From assembly GCA_019359415.1 (NCBI GenBank), contig JAHHHH010000019.1, positions 1-64,000 of the forward strand: a stretch of DNA of 64,000 nt, in the 5' to 3' direction. The position numbers and the translations under genes were made by a program. The notes under the pieces are model-generated. The model was given only the letters and a program-made list of their open reading frames with translations, ran no database searches and was not told the DNA's origin. The DNA comes from Iphinoe sp. HA4291-MV1 (GTDB lineage: Bacteria; Cyanobacteriota; Cyanobacteriia; Cyanobacteriales; Nostocaceae). Below are positions 36,707 to 46,733 of the stretch, in pieces. How positions within the stretch are numbered: position 1 is the stretch's first letter; each line of letters opens with the position of its first letter.

Positions 36707-37105
36707 ATGAAGCGCTATTGGTCACGTCTGCTTGCCCTGGTTTTGGTTGTAGTCATTGGTTTGATGGGCTGTAACAGCAGTCCGGATGCTTTAACAGGAG
36801 ATTATCGCCAAGATACCCTAGCTATCGTTAATAATTTGAGGACTGCTATAGAGTTACCAGAAGATTCTCCAAATAAAGCATCAGTTCAAGCAGAAGCGCG
36901 TAAGAAAATCAATGACTTTGCAGCTCGCTACCAGCGGGATGACTCTGTTTCTGGTTTGGCTTCCTTTACAACCATGCGAACCGCCCTTAACTCCCTAGCC
37001 GGACACTATAGTTCTTATCAAAATCGTCCCGTACCAAAAAAACTCAAAGATCGCTTAGAACAGCAGTTTGAGCAGGTAGAAGCGGCGTTAAGGCGTGGTG
37101 CTTAA
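36707..37105 (+). CDS. psb27: Photosystem II assembly lipoprotein Psb27
   Basis: 132 residues from MKRYWSRLL (an ATG two codons upstream is possible). The signal peptide ends in the lipobox LMGC, so the mature protein is lipid-anchored on the lumenal side. The Psb27 core is present: LTGDYRQDTLAIVNNLRTAI, then ELPEDSPNKA and YQRDDSVSGLASFTTMRTAL, SLAGHYSSYQNRPVP. Psb27 binds CP43 in unassembled PSII and helps manganese-cluster assembly and repair. Its presence marks an oxygenic phototroph. Confidence 0.95.
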   Translation: MKRYWSRLLALVLVVVIGLMGCNSSPDALTGDYRQDTLAIVNNLRTAIELPEDSPNKASVQAEARKKINDFAARYQRDDSVSGLASFTTMRTALNSLAGHYSSYQNRPVPKKLKDRLEQQFEQVEAALRRGA

Positions 37106-37124
37106 ACATAAGTTCTACGTAGAG

Positions 37125-37365
37125 TCTAGAGTTACCCTCTGGGTATGCCTTTGGCACTGCGCTCCTTCTAAAGGAGGCATTATTCAATCGCCGGCGAAGG
37201 AGCTAGCCCCATGAAAACGGAGAAGCCAGTGCAGGTAACTGGCGTTGGAAAACACGATTTGCACCGACTGTCGGCAAAGCCGGACGCCAGTTAAGCGGGC
37301 GCGGGAAATCCTTCTGTAGGACTGGCTCCCCTCCCGCAGTTCTGACTCACAAGTCTAGAGTTCAA
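37125..37365. other. Structured, GC-rich non-coding segment
   Basis: About 240 bp between psb27 and the glycosyl hydrolase gene, clearly more GC-rich than the flanks. Several self-complementary blocks are visible: AACTGGCGT (37239-37247) with ACGCCAGTT (37283-37291), CCTTCTAAAGGAGG, and GAGCCAGTCC-type words on the opposite strand near 37320. No coding frame is convincing. It may be a dispersed cyanobacterial repeat or a structured RNA. Confidence 0.5.
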
Positions 37366-37541
37366 AGTTGTAACTGTTGAGCTTTCACTCTAGACTCCTA
37401 ACCATTTTGTCACTAAACTGAATAACAAAATTCGGCAACAGAAATAAGGGTTTGGAAGTCTATACCATGTGGCTTCAAATTCCCTATTTCTAAATGATGG
37501 AATTTAATACACATTATCCTACATAACATGAGTTAGGGTTG

Positions 37542-39071
37542 ATGGCTGTATTGTCTTTTCTACTTGTACGTATGTCCAATTGTCCTTTGAATGTTGCAAC
37601 AATATTCTTTTGGCGACGACTGCTTGCTGCTGCAATTTTTAGCAGTAGTTTGCTGATTCCCTTGTTAAAGAATCAGCCAGCAGGAGCGCAACTCACTGCG
37701 TATTGCCAATTATTACCAGCAGCGGCGCAAGAAAAAGAAAACTTACGTTTGTCAGCACTCAGAGGCGATCAACAGGCACAAAGTCGTTATCAGCAGCTGT
37801 TGCAACAACATGCACAAGTTTTGCAGGATTGCCGCAATCGTACTTGGCCTGGGTTGCAAGCAATCTGGTTACGCTTGTATCCCTGTGATGTCCGGCCAGG
37901 ATCTGTTGACCAAATTATGGATCGGATTATCAACAGAGGTTATAATGAAGTTTATTTGGAAGTTTTTTACGACGGTCAGGTACTCCTGCCAACAGGGTCT
38001 AACCCCACTGTTTGGCCTTCTGTGATTCGCACACCAGGAACAGAAAAGACTGATTTGCTCGCCACAGCAATTCAAAAAGGGCGGGAACGTGGTCTGAAGG
38101 TTTACGCTTGGATGTTCGCCACAAATTTCGGCTATACTTATGCCCAGCGTTCAAATAGAGAAGGGGCGATCGCCCGCAACGGAAAAGGTCAAACGAGCCT
38201 CTATGTCGTAGATAACGGCTCTCAAGTCTTTATCGATCCTTACAATTTGCAAGCCAAACGGGATTACTATCAAATGTTACAGGAAGTGCTGCGCCGTCGC
38301 CCAGATGGGGTACTCTTCGACTATGTACGCTATCCACGCCAGGCAGGTAGTGATTCCATCGCCACAAAAGTCACAGATTTATGGCTGTATAGTGAAGCTA
38401 CCCAACAGGCTTTATTCCGACGGGCACTGAACAACAAAGGATTGGAATTAATTAAACGCTTTTTAGGTAAAGGATATATCACAGCAGGAGATGTCAGTCA
38501 AGTCGATAAGCTCTTTCCTCAAGAAGGAGAACCCTTGTGGCAAGGTCGCACTCCACCCCAAGAGCAAAAGTCAATCATTCCCCCAGGTGAAAGGCAACCG
38601 CAACTACAATCGGAGTTGTGGCAGTTAGCAGTTGCTCACGCGATGCAAGGCATCATAGATTTTTTAGCCCTAGCTGCCTATCCAGCACAGCAACAAAGTA
38701 TTCCAGTAGGAGCAGTATTTTTTCCTGATGGTAACCAAATGGTCGGTCAAGGATATGATTCCCGCTTGCAACCTTGGGATAAGTTCCCAAACACAATAGA
38801 GTGGCATCCCATGTCATATGCAAATTGCGCTAGTGCTGATTGTATTGCAACGCAGGTGCAGCGAGTTTTGAACGTGGCAAAACCAGGTACTCAGGTAATT
38901 CCAGCTTTAGCTGGTAAGTGGGGAGAATCAATAAGCAATCGTCCTCCCTTAGAAGTACAAATGCAGGCACTCCGCCAACTTGCACCGCAACTGAGAGGAG
39001 TCAGTCATTTTGCTTATTCTTGGCAAGACCCACAGCATGATAACCAGCGTAAGTTCTGTCGCGTGAAGTGA
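37542..39071 (+). CDS. Secreted family-10-like glycosyl hydrolase (GHL10/DUF187 type)
   Basis: About 509 residues. The signal region FFWRRLLAAAIFSSSLLIPL ends at PAGAQ. The barrel part has RTWPGLQAIWLRLYPCDVRP, YNEVYLEVFYDGQVLLPT, LKVYAWMFATNFGY and the DGVLFDYVRYPR motif with likely catalytic acids. C-terminal HPMSYANCASADC continues the fold. The family is related to GH10-like hydrolases and is exported in cyanobacteria; the polysaccharide target is unknown, cell-wall or extracellular glycan likely. A later start at 37572 (MSNCPLNV) would suit the signal peptide equally well. Confidence 0.8.
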   Translation: MAVLSFLLVRMSNCPLNVATIFFWRRLLAAAIFSSSLLIPLLKNQPAGAQLTAYCQLLPAAAQEKENLRLSALRGDQQAQSRYQQLLQQHAQVLQDCRNRTWPGLQAIWLRLYPCDVRPGSVDQIMDRIINRGYNEVYLEVFYDGQVLLPTGSNPTVWPSVIRTPGTEKTDLLATAIQKGRERGLKVYAWMFATNFGYTYAQRSNREGAIARNGKGQTSLYVVDNGSQVFIDPYNLQAKRDYYQMLQEVLRRRPDGVLFDYVRYPRQAGSDSIATKVTDLWLYSEATQQALFRRALNNKGLELIKRFLGKGYITAGDVSQVDKLFPQEGEPLWQGRTPPQEQKSIIPPGERQPQLQSELWQLAVAHAMQGIIDFLALAAYPAQQQSIPVGAVFFPDGNQMVGQGYDSRLQPWDKFPNTIEWHPMSYANCASADCIATQVQRVLNVAKPGTQVIPALAGKWGESISNRPPLEVQMQALRQLAPQLRGVSHFAYSWQDPQHDNQRKFCRVK

Positions 39072-39089
39072 TGAGGGATTAGGGAGCAA

Positions 39090-39128
39090 ATGGGCAATGG
39101 GCAATGGGCAATGGGTAATGGGCAATGG
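39090..39128. repeat. Short tandem repeat GGGCAAT
   Basis: Five copies of (A)TGGGCAA, one with T for C, follow the hydrolase stop codon. Same motif as inside the aminotransferase gene at 40352-40393 and, inverted, at 12592-12653. Confidence 0.9.
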
Positions 39129-39287
39129 TATTGTTCATTCCTTTACCAACAGGGTTTTGACCACACCCAGCACGCAGTGCAATATTTCCACAAGGAGTGG
39201 GAGTGTCAATGCGTAGCTATTGTCCTCAGATTGGGATAGAGTAGTCTGTGGGCAAGTTATCATCAACGGGTATTGCCGGAGAGTGCA

Positions 39288-39617
39288 ATGAGCAGCAGCG
39301 TTGTAACCATAACTGATGCTGAGTTTGAAACCGAAGTGTTGAGAGCCAACAAGCCTGTATTAATTTACTTTTGGGCTTCTTGGTGCGGACCTTGTCAATT
39401 GATGTCGCCACTGGTAAACTCCGCAGCTACCACCTACAGCGATCGCCTGAAAGTGGTAAAAATGGAAGTTGACCCTAACCCAGTCACTGTCAAACAGTAC
39501 CAGGTCGAAGGTGTACCAGCCCTCAGACTCATTCAAGGAGACAAACTTTTGGTCTCCGCTGAGGGAGTCATCAGCAAAGACAAATTACTCAGCCTCTTAG
39601 ATTCTCATCTCAATTAG
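39288..39617 (+). CDS. Thioredoxin domain protein
   Basis: 109 residues with a standard thioredoxin fold: MSSSVVTITDAEFETEVL start, PVLIYFWASWCGPCQLMSPL with active-site Cys 33 and Cys 36, and the cis-Pro segment VEGVPALRL. The loop KMEVDPNPVTVKQYQ is typical of a cyanobacterial thioredoxin-like branch. A reductant for cytoplasmic targets is likely. The start at 39288 is preceded by GAG, and five upstream residues are unsupported. It is followed by tandem AGTCCTT repeats (39616-39645) and the aminotransferase. Confidence 0.9.
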   Translation: MSSSVVTITDAEFETEVLRANKPVLIYFWASWCGPCQLMSPLVNSAATTYSDRLKVVKMEVDPNPVTVKQYQVEGVPALRLIQGDKLLVSAEGVISKDKLLSLLDSHLN

Positions 39618-39694
39618 TCATTAGTCCTTAGTCCTTAGTCCTTAGTTAAAAAGCAAAGGACTGGGGGCAAATGACAAAGGACAAAGGACCAAAA

Positions 39695-40957
39695 ATGCAG
39701 TTTGCCAAACGTTTACAACCCCTGCAATCAAATGTATTTGCTGATATGGACAAAGCCAAGGCAAAAGCTTTGGCTGCAGGACAAAAATTAATTGATTTGT
39801 CACTGGGGTCTTCGGATCTACCAGCCGAGGCGCACGTCATTGAGGCGATCGCCCAATCTCTACACAACCCAAGTACCCATGGGTATTTGCTCTTTCACGG
39901 TACTCAAGCCTTTCGCCAAGCAGCAGCAAGCTGGTATGAGCAAAGATTTGGTATTCCTGTCAATCCAGAAACAGAGGTACTACCCCTGATTGGTTCCCAA
40001 GAAGGCACAGCACATTTACCTCTAGCAGTCCTTAACCCAGGAGATTTCGCCCTATTGCTTGATCCAGGTTATCCCTCTCATGCAGGGGGAGTCCACTTGG
40101 CGAATGGTCAAATTTACCCAATGCCAATATGGGCAGAAAACGGGTTTCTACCCGTGTTTACAGAAATTCCTACGCATGTATTGGCACAGTCGCGGATGAT
40201 GGTCTTAAGCTATCCTCATAATCCCACCACCGCGATCGCACCTTCATCTTTCTTTAAGGAAGCTGTTGCTTTTTGTCAACAACATAATCTCGTCCTAGTA
40301 CATGATTTCCCCTACGTAGATTTGGTGTATGAAGAAACTAGGAACATAGGGGACAATGGGCAATGGGCAATGGGCAATGGGCAATGGGCAATGAGACAAG
40401 GAGAAAAACTTTCTTCGATCCCCTCATCTCCCCACTTGCTTGCTCCCTCGATTCTACAAGCTGACCCAGACAAAAGTGTCTCAATTGAATTTTTCACCCT
40501 CTCCAAGTCATACAACATGGGCGGCTTCCGTATTGGCTATGCTATCGGTAATGCTCAGTTGATTCGTGCTTTGCGTCAAATAAAAGCAGCAGTTGATTTT
40601 AATCAGTACCGAGGGATTTTAAACGGTGCTATTGCTGCCCTGACTGGTCCTCAGACTGGGGTCAAAGCCTCTGTTGCTACCTTCCGCCAACGCCGAGATA
40701 TTTTTGTCAGCGCTTTGCACCACATTGGTTGGTATGTTCCCACTCCCAAAGCAACAATGTATGTTTGGGCAAAGTTACCAAAACCGTGGAGTCAAGATTC
40801 TGTAGGGTTTTGTACCCAGCTTGTACAGAAAACAGGGGTAGCTGCTTCACCCGGTGCAGGCTTTGGCGAATTTGGAGAAGGATATGTCCGTTTTGCTTTA
40901 GTGTATGACACACCAGTGTTGGAAACTGCTGTAGAGAGAATTGCGGAGTTTTTGTAA
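39695..40957 (+). CDS. PLP-dependent aminotransferase (LL-DAP aminotransferase-like) with repeat insertion
   Basis: 420 residues from MQFAKRLQPLQSNVFADMDK. A class I/II fold-type I aminotransferase: LIGSQEGTAHLPLAVLNPGD, SYPHNPTTAIAP and the PLP lysine in TLSKSYNMGGFRIGY. It resembles LL-diaminopimelate-type or related cyanobacterial aminotransferases; the substrate is not certain. Between DFPYVDLVYEE and SILQADPDKS, about 36 residues (NGQWAMGNGQWAMRQG and following) are an in-frame insertion made by GGGCAAT repeats. Relatives pass directly from one block to the other. The insertion lies next to the active-site region, so activity is uncertain. Eight upstream residues from an ATG at 39671 are repeat-derived. 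Confidence 0.85.
   Translation: MQFAKRLQPLQSNVFADMDKAKAKALAAGQKLIDLSLGSSDLPAEAHVIEAIAQSLHNPSTHGYLLFHGTQAFRQAAASWYEQRFGIPVNPETEVLPLIGSQEGTAHLPLAVLNPGDFALLLDPGYPSHAGGVHLANGQIYPMPIWAENGFLPVFTEIPTHVLAQSRMMVLSYPHNPTTAIAPSSFFKEAVAFCQQHNLVLVHDFPYVDLVYEETRNIGDNGQWAMGNGQWAMRQGEKLSSIPSSPHLLAPSILQADPDKSVSIEFFTLSKSYNMGGFRIGYAIGNAQLIRALRQIKAAVDFNQYRGILNGAIAALTGPQTGVKASVATFRQRRDIFVSALHHIGWYVPTPKATMYVWAKLPKPWSQDSVGFCTQLVQKTGVAASPGAGFGEFGEGYVRFALVYDTPVLETAVERIAEFL
40352..40393. repeat. GGGCAAT repeats inserted in frame
   Basis: Four or five tandem copies of ACAATGGGCAATGGGCAATG type. Read in frame as GQWAMGNGQWAM. They form the core of an insertion of about 108 bp in the aminotransferase gene. Confidence 0.9.
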
Positions 40958-41049
40958 CAAAATTTATCAAATTTTCATGGAAACCAAAGTCAATTTTTTT
41001 ATAAGAAACATGCGTAAGTCCTAAAATTGTGCAAAACTAAAGAACTACT

Positions 41050-42075
41050 GTGAACGGTGAATTATCTTCTTTACTAGTTCGAGATATTGGAGAGCAAGGT
41101 CTTTTAAAAATATTGCAGCGCTTTTGTCCTCCAGAAATTATTGGGGATGATGCGGCTGTGGTTTCTACTGAATCAGGACAATCTTTGGTAGTCACAACTG
41201 ATGTGTTAGTAGATGGTGTCCATTTCAGTGAAATCACGACTTCTGGGGAAGACGCTGGTTGGCGCGCTGCTGCAGCTAATTTATCAGATTTAGCAGCAAT
41301 GGGTGCAACTCCTTTAGGTATTACTGTCGGACTAGGACTCCCTGGCGAGGTTGCTGTCAGTTGGGTGGAGCAATTATACCAGGGAATGACACAATGCCTG
41401 CAAAGGTACAATAATACCCCGATTGTTGGCGGTGATATCGTGCGATCGCCGACGACCACGATAGCTATCTGTGCTTTTGGTCAAGTTAACCCATTACGTA
41501 CTATTCGTCGTACAAGAGCGAAAGTGGGAGATGCCATAGTTGTCACAGGTGTTCACGGGGCTTCATCTGCTGGCTTACAATTGCTGCTGCATCCTGAGTT
41601 AGGGCAAAATCTCAGTGATAGCGATCGCACAGCATTAATTCACGCGCACCAAAGACCCCAACCCCGACTAGATGTCTTACCAATTCTGTGGGAAATTCTA
41701 GACTCTCACATCCTACTCCCTGTAGCTGGTATGGACAGCAGTGACGGCTTGGCAGATGCAGTGGTACAAATTTGCCGCGCTAGTGGTGTTGGTGCTGTCA
41801 TTGAACGCACTCAAATTCCTCTACCAACACAATTTAATCATTGGTTGACACAAGAACAAGCGCTGGAATACGCCTTATACGGTGGCGAAGACTTTGAGTT
41901 AGTACTGTGCTTGCCAACAGAGCTAGCATATGCTTTTGTGCGACAGCTTGGTGAGGGCGCGGCTATTGTGGGAAAAATGATAGATAGAGCAACAGTTATT
42001 TTGCGTGATCAAACAGAAGAATACCCCGACCAAATTCTCAATCTTGATCGGGGATTTCAACATTTTAGTCATTAG
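41050..42075 (+). CDS. thiL: Thiamine-phosphate kinase
   Basis: 341 residues. ThiL phosphorylates thiamine monophosphate to the active pyrophosphate. The signature is intact: VRDIGEQGLLKIL start, IIGDDAAVV, VTTDVLVDGVHF, LSDLAAMGATPLGITVGLGL, the VGGDIVRS loop, and GMDSSDGLADA later. GTG start at 41050. Tandem TCATTAG repeats follow the stop. Confidence 0.95.
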   Translation: MNGELSSLLVRDIGEQGLLKILQRFCPPEIIGDDAAVVSTESGQSLVVTTDVLVDGVHFSEITTSGEDAGWRAAAANLSDLAAMGATPLGITVGLGLPGEVAVSWVEQLYQGMTQCLQRYNNTPIVGGDIVRSPTTTIAICAFGQVNPLRTIRRTRAKVGDAIVVTGVHGASSAGLQLLLHPELGQNLSDSDRTALIHAHQRPQPRLDVLPILWEILDSHILLPVAGMDSSDGLADAVVQICRASGVGAVIERTQIPLPTQFNHWLTQEQALEYALYGGEDFELVLCLPTELAYAFVRQLGEGAAIVGKMIDRATVILRDQTEEYPDQILNLDRGFQHFSH

Positions 42076-42176
42076 TCATTAGTCATTGGTCATTAGTGAA
42101 AGACTATTTCATGCTCGCCTGACGGCTGAGTCATGGGTCTTCTGCCCAATTAAGCTAATGACTAATAACTATCTAA

Positions 42177-43193
42177 CTACTTAGGCCATTTTTCGGCTAC
42201 TAACTCTGCCAAATCAACAACTCGCTGGCTGTAACCCCACTCGTTGTCATACCAAGCCATAACTTTCACCAAGTCACCGCCCATGACAAACGTCAAGTTG
42301 GCATCGACGGTTGAAGAGGCATCAGTACCTTGATAATCGGATGATACTAGGGGGAGATCACTGTAGTCCAAAATGCCTTTAAGCTCACCTTGAGAAGCTT
42401 CTTTGAGAACTTGGTTCACTTCTTCAACAATAGTAGACTTTTCAACCTGGATGACAAAGTCCACCATTGAAACGTTAGGGGTGGGTACGCGCAACGCTAC
42501 ACCATTCAGTTTGCCTTTGAGTTCTGGTAGAACCAGTGCTACAGCTTTTGCCGCACCTGTAGAGGTCGGTACAATATTGATGGCTGCAGCACGTGCCCGC
42601 CTGACATCCCGGTGAGAGGCGTCTAGCAAGCGTTGGTCACCAGTGTAGCTGTGAGTGGTGGTCATAGTACCTTTGATGATGCCGAATTTCTCGTGCAACA
42701 CCTTAGCAATAGGAGCCAAGCAGTTTGTGGTACAGCTAGCGTTACTGATGATATTGTGTTTTTCGTGGTCGTAATCGTGATGATTCACGCCAACCACAAA
42801 AGTGCCATCTTCGTTTTTTCCAGGGGCGGTGATCATAACCTTCTTGGCACCAGCATTGAGGTGCTTTGTCGCCCCTTCTCTGGAAGTGAAAACCCCTGTT
42901 GCTTCGATAATTAGGTCAATTTCCCAGTCTTTCCAGGGCAAGTTTTCAGGGTTGCGATCGGATACACACTTAATGGTTTTACCGTTAACAATAATTGAGT
43001 TATCATCGGCAGAAATGTCAACATCCTTTAACTTGCCTAGCATTGAGTCATACTTCAGCAGATGAGCATTGGTTTTAGGGTCGGATGTGTCATTGATAGC
43101 GACAAGGTCGATATTGCTATTTTCTCTACCTACCCAGCAACGCGCAAAGTTACGTCCGATGCGCCCGAAACCATTGATTGCAACTCTAATCAC
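42177..43193 (-). CDS. gap2: Glyceraldehyde-3-phosphate dehydrogenase, photosynthetic type
   Basis: 338 residues. The Rossmann start [20 protein letters not shown], the catalytic SNASCTTNC (Cys 154) and [14 protein letters not shown] are complete. The [20 protein letters not shown] segment corresponds to the Gap2 branch that accepts NADPH in the Calvin cycle, rather than the NAD-specific glycolytic Gap1. That assignment is from remembered sequence features. Divergent from murC across a 740-bp gap. Confidence 0.93.
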   Translation of the reverse strand: MIRVAINGFGRIGRNFARCWVGRENSNIDLVAINDTSDPKTNAHLLKYDSMLGKLKDVDISADDNSIIVNGKTIKCVSDRNPENLPWKDWEIDLIIEATGVFTSREGATKHLNAGAKKVMITAPGKNEDGTFVVGVNHHDYDHEKHNIISNASCTTNCLAPIAKVLHEKFGIIKGTMTTTHSYTGDQRLLDASHRDVRRARAAAINIVPTSTGAAKAVALVLPELKGKLNGVALRVPTPNVSMVDFVIQVEKSTIVEEVNQVLKEASQGELKGILDYSDLPLVSSDYQGTDASSTVDANLTFVMGGDLVKVMAWYDNEWGYSQRVVDLAELVAEKWPK

Positions 43194-43936
43194 AGCGTCT
43201 TGCCCTCTGTATCTTTATACTTAACTAAAGCTACTGATGACCCCGATCATACCGCAAAGAGGAGAGTATTTATAACTATAAAGCGTTAGATTCTTAAAAA
43301 AATCTTTTCTTCCTACCCGTTTGTGTACAGATTGTGGTTATCAATATGAAGTTTGGCTGGTTGGTGGAATAAAGTAGGAATTGATTGGCGATTGTTTGTA
43401 AGGGCACTGGCTCTACGCACTCGTTTATTGCACCACTTTTACTTAATCTTTAAATAAAACCACCTGTTTATGAGGATTTTGTGAAGGCACAAAAATGAAC
43501 TGTTCCAGAGGACTTAATTCAAAGTTGTTTGGGTACGAGCAAGTACCCCCAATGAACTGGGTCAAAAGTCCTCAAAGAATTGCCAATTTCTGCATTCACT
43601 CACACTCAAGTTTCATTCAATTTCAAAAAATTTTATTAACAAACTCCTTATTATAGCAAATTCTACTAGCAAAGCAGTCAAAAATATATATTGACAATTA
43701 TAATTAAGAGTTTCCCGATCTAGCAAAAATTTGCAGAATAATCATAATATCTGTTTATAAAGAGAAAAATCACTTAACTTGGGTAAAATCGATTGACATG
43801 AGAAAAACAATAATGAAAAAAACAACTTATCAGTTATAAAAATGGTACAGAGGCAGTATCGGTAAAAATCGACTTCCTGTTATGATACGCGTGTCATTTA
43901 GGATGATTCTGTGGTGTGGTGATAGAGGAAAAATCA
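43194..43936. other. Divergent intergenic region gap2/murC
   Basis: About 740 bp of AT-rich sequence without a gene. It must hold promoters for gap2 and murC, but I see no element sure enough to mark. The end carries a GAGGA ribosome binding site for murC. Confidence 0.6.
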
Positions 43937-45400
43937 ATGAAAGATACAGTAGACTTTGGCGGTAGACCATTTCATTTTATTGGTATTGGCGGCATAGGTA
44001 TGTCTGCTCTAGCATATGTGCTAACAAAGCGTCAGTTACCAGTGTCTGGTTCGGATCTTCGTCAAAACCACATAACTCAACGTTTAGAATCTATCGGAAC
44101 TCATATTTTTGGGAAACAAGAGGCAAGTAATCTTGAATTCTTTCGTCCTCATTACCAGTCTAAAGGAGTAGTATTAAACACTCAAGAAGAATTACCTGCT
44201 TTCGATAATGCAAAACTACCCCAAGTTGTTTGTTCAACAGCAATTAACACAACTAATTTAGAGTACAAAGCAGGATTAGAATTGGGTTGTCCTATTTTCC
44301 ATCGCTCTGATGTACTGGCAGCGTTAATTGCTGAATATAAGAGCATTGCTGTAGCAGGAACCCACGGGAAAACGACAACTAGTAGCATGATTGGTTATAT
44401 GCTACTCCAAGCAGGTCTTGATCCAACAATCTTAATAGGTGGAGAAGTCAATGCTTGGGAAGGCAATGCCCGAGTGGGGCAAAGTCAATATTTGGTGGCA
44501 GAAGCAGATGAATCAGATGGTTCCCTAATCAAACATAGCCCAGAAATAGGCATCATCACAAACATAGAATTAGACCATCCCGACCACTATGACACATTAG
44601 AGGAAGTGGTCCAAATATTTCAAACATTTGCAAAAGGCTGTAAAACTTTAGTAGGCAGCATTGATTGCGAGACTGTACGCGATCGCCTACAACCAGGGAT
44701 TACCTACAGCTTAAATCCTGATACTGGCGCTGACTACAGTGTCACCAGCGTGGACTATAGAGCCGATGGCACCACAGCTCTTGTGTGGGAAAGGGGCAAA
44801 GCTTTGGGTGTGTTGAACTTGCGCTTACTCAGTAAGCATAATCTCAGTAATGGTCTAGCAGCAGTGGCGGTTGGTCGGATATTGGGCTTAGAATTTGGAG
44901 AAATTGCCAAGGGTCTTGCGACCTTTGAAGGCGCGAGACGCCGTTTTGAATTTCGAGGTGAAGTTAATGGCATCACTTTTATTGATGACTACGCCCATCA
45001 CCCCAGTGAGATTCGTGCTACTCTCGCTGCTGCACGCCTACAGACAAGACCAGGGCAGAGAGTTGTTGCCATCTTCCAACCTCATCGCTATAGCCGTACG
45101 CTCACCTTTCTGGAGGAATTTGCTCAATCGTTTAGTCATGCTGATTTAGTCGTCCTCACTGACATTTACAGTGCAGGCGAGCCAAACTTGGGGCAAGTCA
45201 GTGGTGAAAAATTGGCTAGTGAAGTTGCTAAAGTGCATCCGCTGGTGATGTACCAACCAACTTTAGCCTCAGTTTGCGAGTACTTACAGCAAACTCTGCA
45301 CCATGGAGATTTAGCGCTGTTTCTAGGAGCTGGGAATCTTAATCAAGTGATTCCTGAAATCATGGCGACACAATGCCCACTAGTTCAGGCAACTTCCTAA
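43937..45400 (+). CDS. murC: UDP-N-acetylmuramate-L-alanine ligase
   Basis: About 487 residues. MurC adds L-alanine to UDP-MurNAc in peptidoglycan synthesis. The N-terminal HFIGIGGIGMSALAYVL, ATP-binding AVAGTHGKTTTSSMIGYML, EADESDGS and the late FIDDYAHHPSEI motif are all in place. I start at ATG 43937 because GAGGA lies 8 bp upstream; a GTG at 43916 would add seven residues. murB follows 155 bp later. Confidence 0.95.
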   Translation: MKDTVDFGGRPFHFIGIGGIGMSALAYVLTKRQLPVSGSDLRQNHITQRLESIGTHIFGKQEASNLEFFRPHYQSKGVVLNTQEELPAFDNAKLPQVVCSTAINTTNLEYKAGLELGCPIFHRSDVLAALIAEYKSIAVAGTHGKTTTSSMIGYMLLQAGLDPTILIGGEVNAWEGNARVGQSQYLVAEADESDGSLIKHSPEIGIITNIELDHPDHYDTLEEVVQIFQTFAKGCKTLVGSIDCETVRDRLQPGITYSLNPDTGADYSVTSVDYRADGTTALVWERGKALGVLNLRLLSKHNLSNGLAAVAVGRILGLEFGEIAKGLATFEGARRRFEFRGEVNGITFIDDYAHHPSEIRATLAAARLQTRPGQRVVAIFQPHRYSRTLTFLEEFAQSFSHADLVVLTDIYSAGEPNLGQVSGEKLASEVAKVHPLVMYQPTLASVCEYLQQTLHHGDLALFLGAGNLNQVIPEIMATQCPLVQATS

Positions 45401-45555
45401 GGGAGTTTCTGACGCAGAAAGAGGGAGTACGATTTTCATACAAATTTGTTTCCCTCAATCGCATAGTGTCCGTAAGCGCAATAGTTACATTGCTTTTCAC
45501 GCTTTGTCGTATTTTACGACATATCAACACCTAAATTCAGCTCATTCTAGAAAAT

Positions 45556-46554
45556 ATGACTATCTCCCAGGCAGTTGCAAATGTCTGCAAGGTTTCTGGT
45601 ATGACGAGTAGCAGGCAAACAACATCTAGTAATTCCATCGAAAGTAAAGAAATTTATTTACCTGGTACTGATTGCGTTATAAAATCTCAAGTTTCGCTGG
45701 CAGCGTATACTTCCTACAGAGTTGGTGGACCTGCTCAGTGGTGTGTTGCTCCTCGAAACTTAGAGGCTCTGCAAGCCAGTATTCAGTATGCAAAAATACA
45801 TGAGTTACCAGTAACAATACTAGGAGCAGGTTCTAACTTGCTTGTCAGTGACTGTGGAATACCAGGTTTAGTTATTGTGACTCGCCATCTGCGCTATAGC
45901 CATTTCGACCCAGATACAGGTCAATTAACTGTAGCTGCAGGAAGACCAATTCCAGCCTTAGCATGGGAAGTAGCAGAGCGGGGATGGCAAGGATTTGAGT
46001 GGGCTGTTGGTATCCCTGGAACTGTTGGGGGTGGTGTAGTGATGAATGCAGGGGCACACAATAGTTGTATTGCAGATATTATTGTTAGTGCTCAAGTACT
46101 TTTACCGAATGGGACTCTGGAAACTCTCAACCGTGAACAGTTAAGCTATAGCTACCGTACCTCTATCCTCCAAAGAAGCGATCGCATCGTCACCCAAGCC
46201 ACTTTTCAACTCCAATCAGGAGCAGAGCCGACACAAGTTTTAGCTGCTACCAAACAACACAAAGAACATCGACTAAATACTCAACCCTATCACTTGCCCA
46301 GTTGTGGTAGTGTATTCCGCAATCCCAAACCTTACGCCGCAGGCTGGTTAATTGAACAAACAGGTCTTAAAGGCTACCAAATTGGCAAAGCGCAAGTTGC
46401 ACAACGGCATGCTAATTTTATTGTCAACTGTGGTGGTGCTAGTGCTTGGGATATTTTCAATCTCATCCGTCATGTCCAGCATCAGGTACAAGAACGCTGG
46501 TCTATTGTGTTAGAACCAGAAGTCAAAATGCTAGGAGAATTTCAAGCTGCGTGA
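45556..46554 (+). CDS. murB: UDP-N-acetylmuramate dehydrogenase
   Basis: 332 residues. The FAD-binding fold shows [40 protein letters not shown], and the [20 protein letters not shown] block. The catalytic Ser in [11 protein letters not shown] and terminal Glu in EPEVKMLG are present. MurB reduces UDP-GlcNAc-enolpyruvate to UDP-MurNAc, the step before MurC. The first 30 residues are variable; a start at 45601 is possible. Terminator hairpin at 46603. Confidence 0.95.
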   Translation: MTISQAVANVCKVSGMTSSRQTTSSNSIESKEIYLPGTDCVIKSQVSLAAYTSYRVGGPAQWCVAPRNLEALQASIQYAKIHELPVTILGAGSNLLVSDCGIPGLVIVTRHLRYSHFDPDTGQLTVAAGRPIPALAWEVAERGWQGFEWAVGIPGTVGGGVVMNAGAHNSCIADIIVSAQVLLPNGTLETLNREQLSYSYRTSILQRSDRIVTQATFQLQSGAEPTQVLAATKQHKEHRLNTQPYHLPSCGSVFRNPKPYAAGWLIEQTGLKGYQIGKAQVAQRHANFIVNCGGASAWDIFNLIRHVQHQVQERWSIVLEPEVKMLGEFQAA

Positions 46555-46602
46555 GAAAAACATAACTTTTTTCTCCTCCTTCTCCTACCTTATTTCCTTT
46601 AC

Positions 46603-46634
46603 AACGTCCACATAGCTTGCATTGTGGACGTTTT
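46603..46634 (+). terminator. Terminator after murB
   Basis: AACGTCCACA (46603-46612) pairs with TGTGGACGTT (46623-46632), followed by TT. The stem is perfect, and the loop is TAGCTTGCAT. Confidence 0.8.
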
Positions 46635-46733
46635 ATGTTGTTTATTTTTAAAATAAATAATTTTTAAATTGAGCTAGCGGTATAAAACTCTACTTAAATA
46701 ATTCTGACTCCTGACTTCTGATTCCTTCTTTTA

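Noticed and set aside
40958-41049. A TPP riboswitch before thiL
   Set aside because: The gap is only 92 bp and lacks the conserved CUGAGA and GAUGN blocks.
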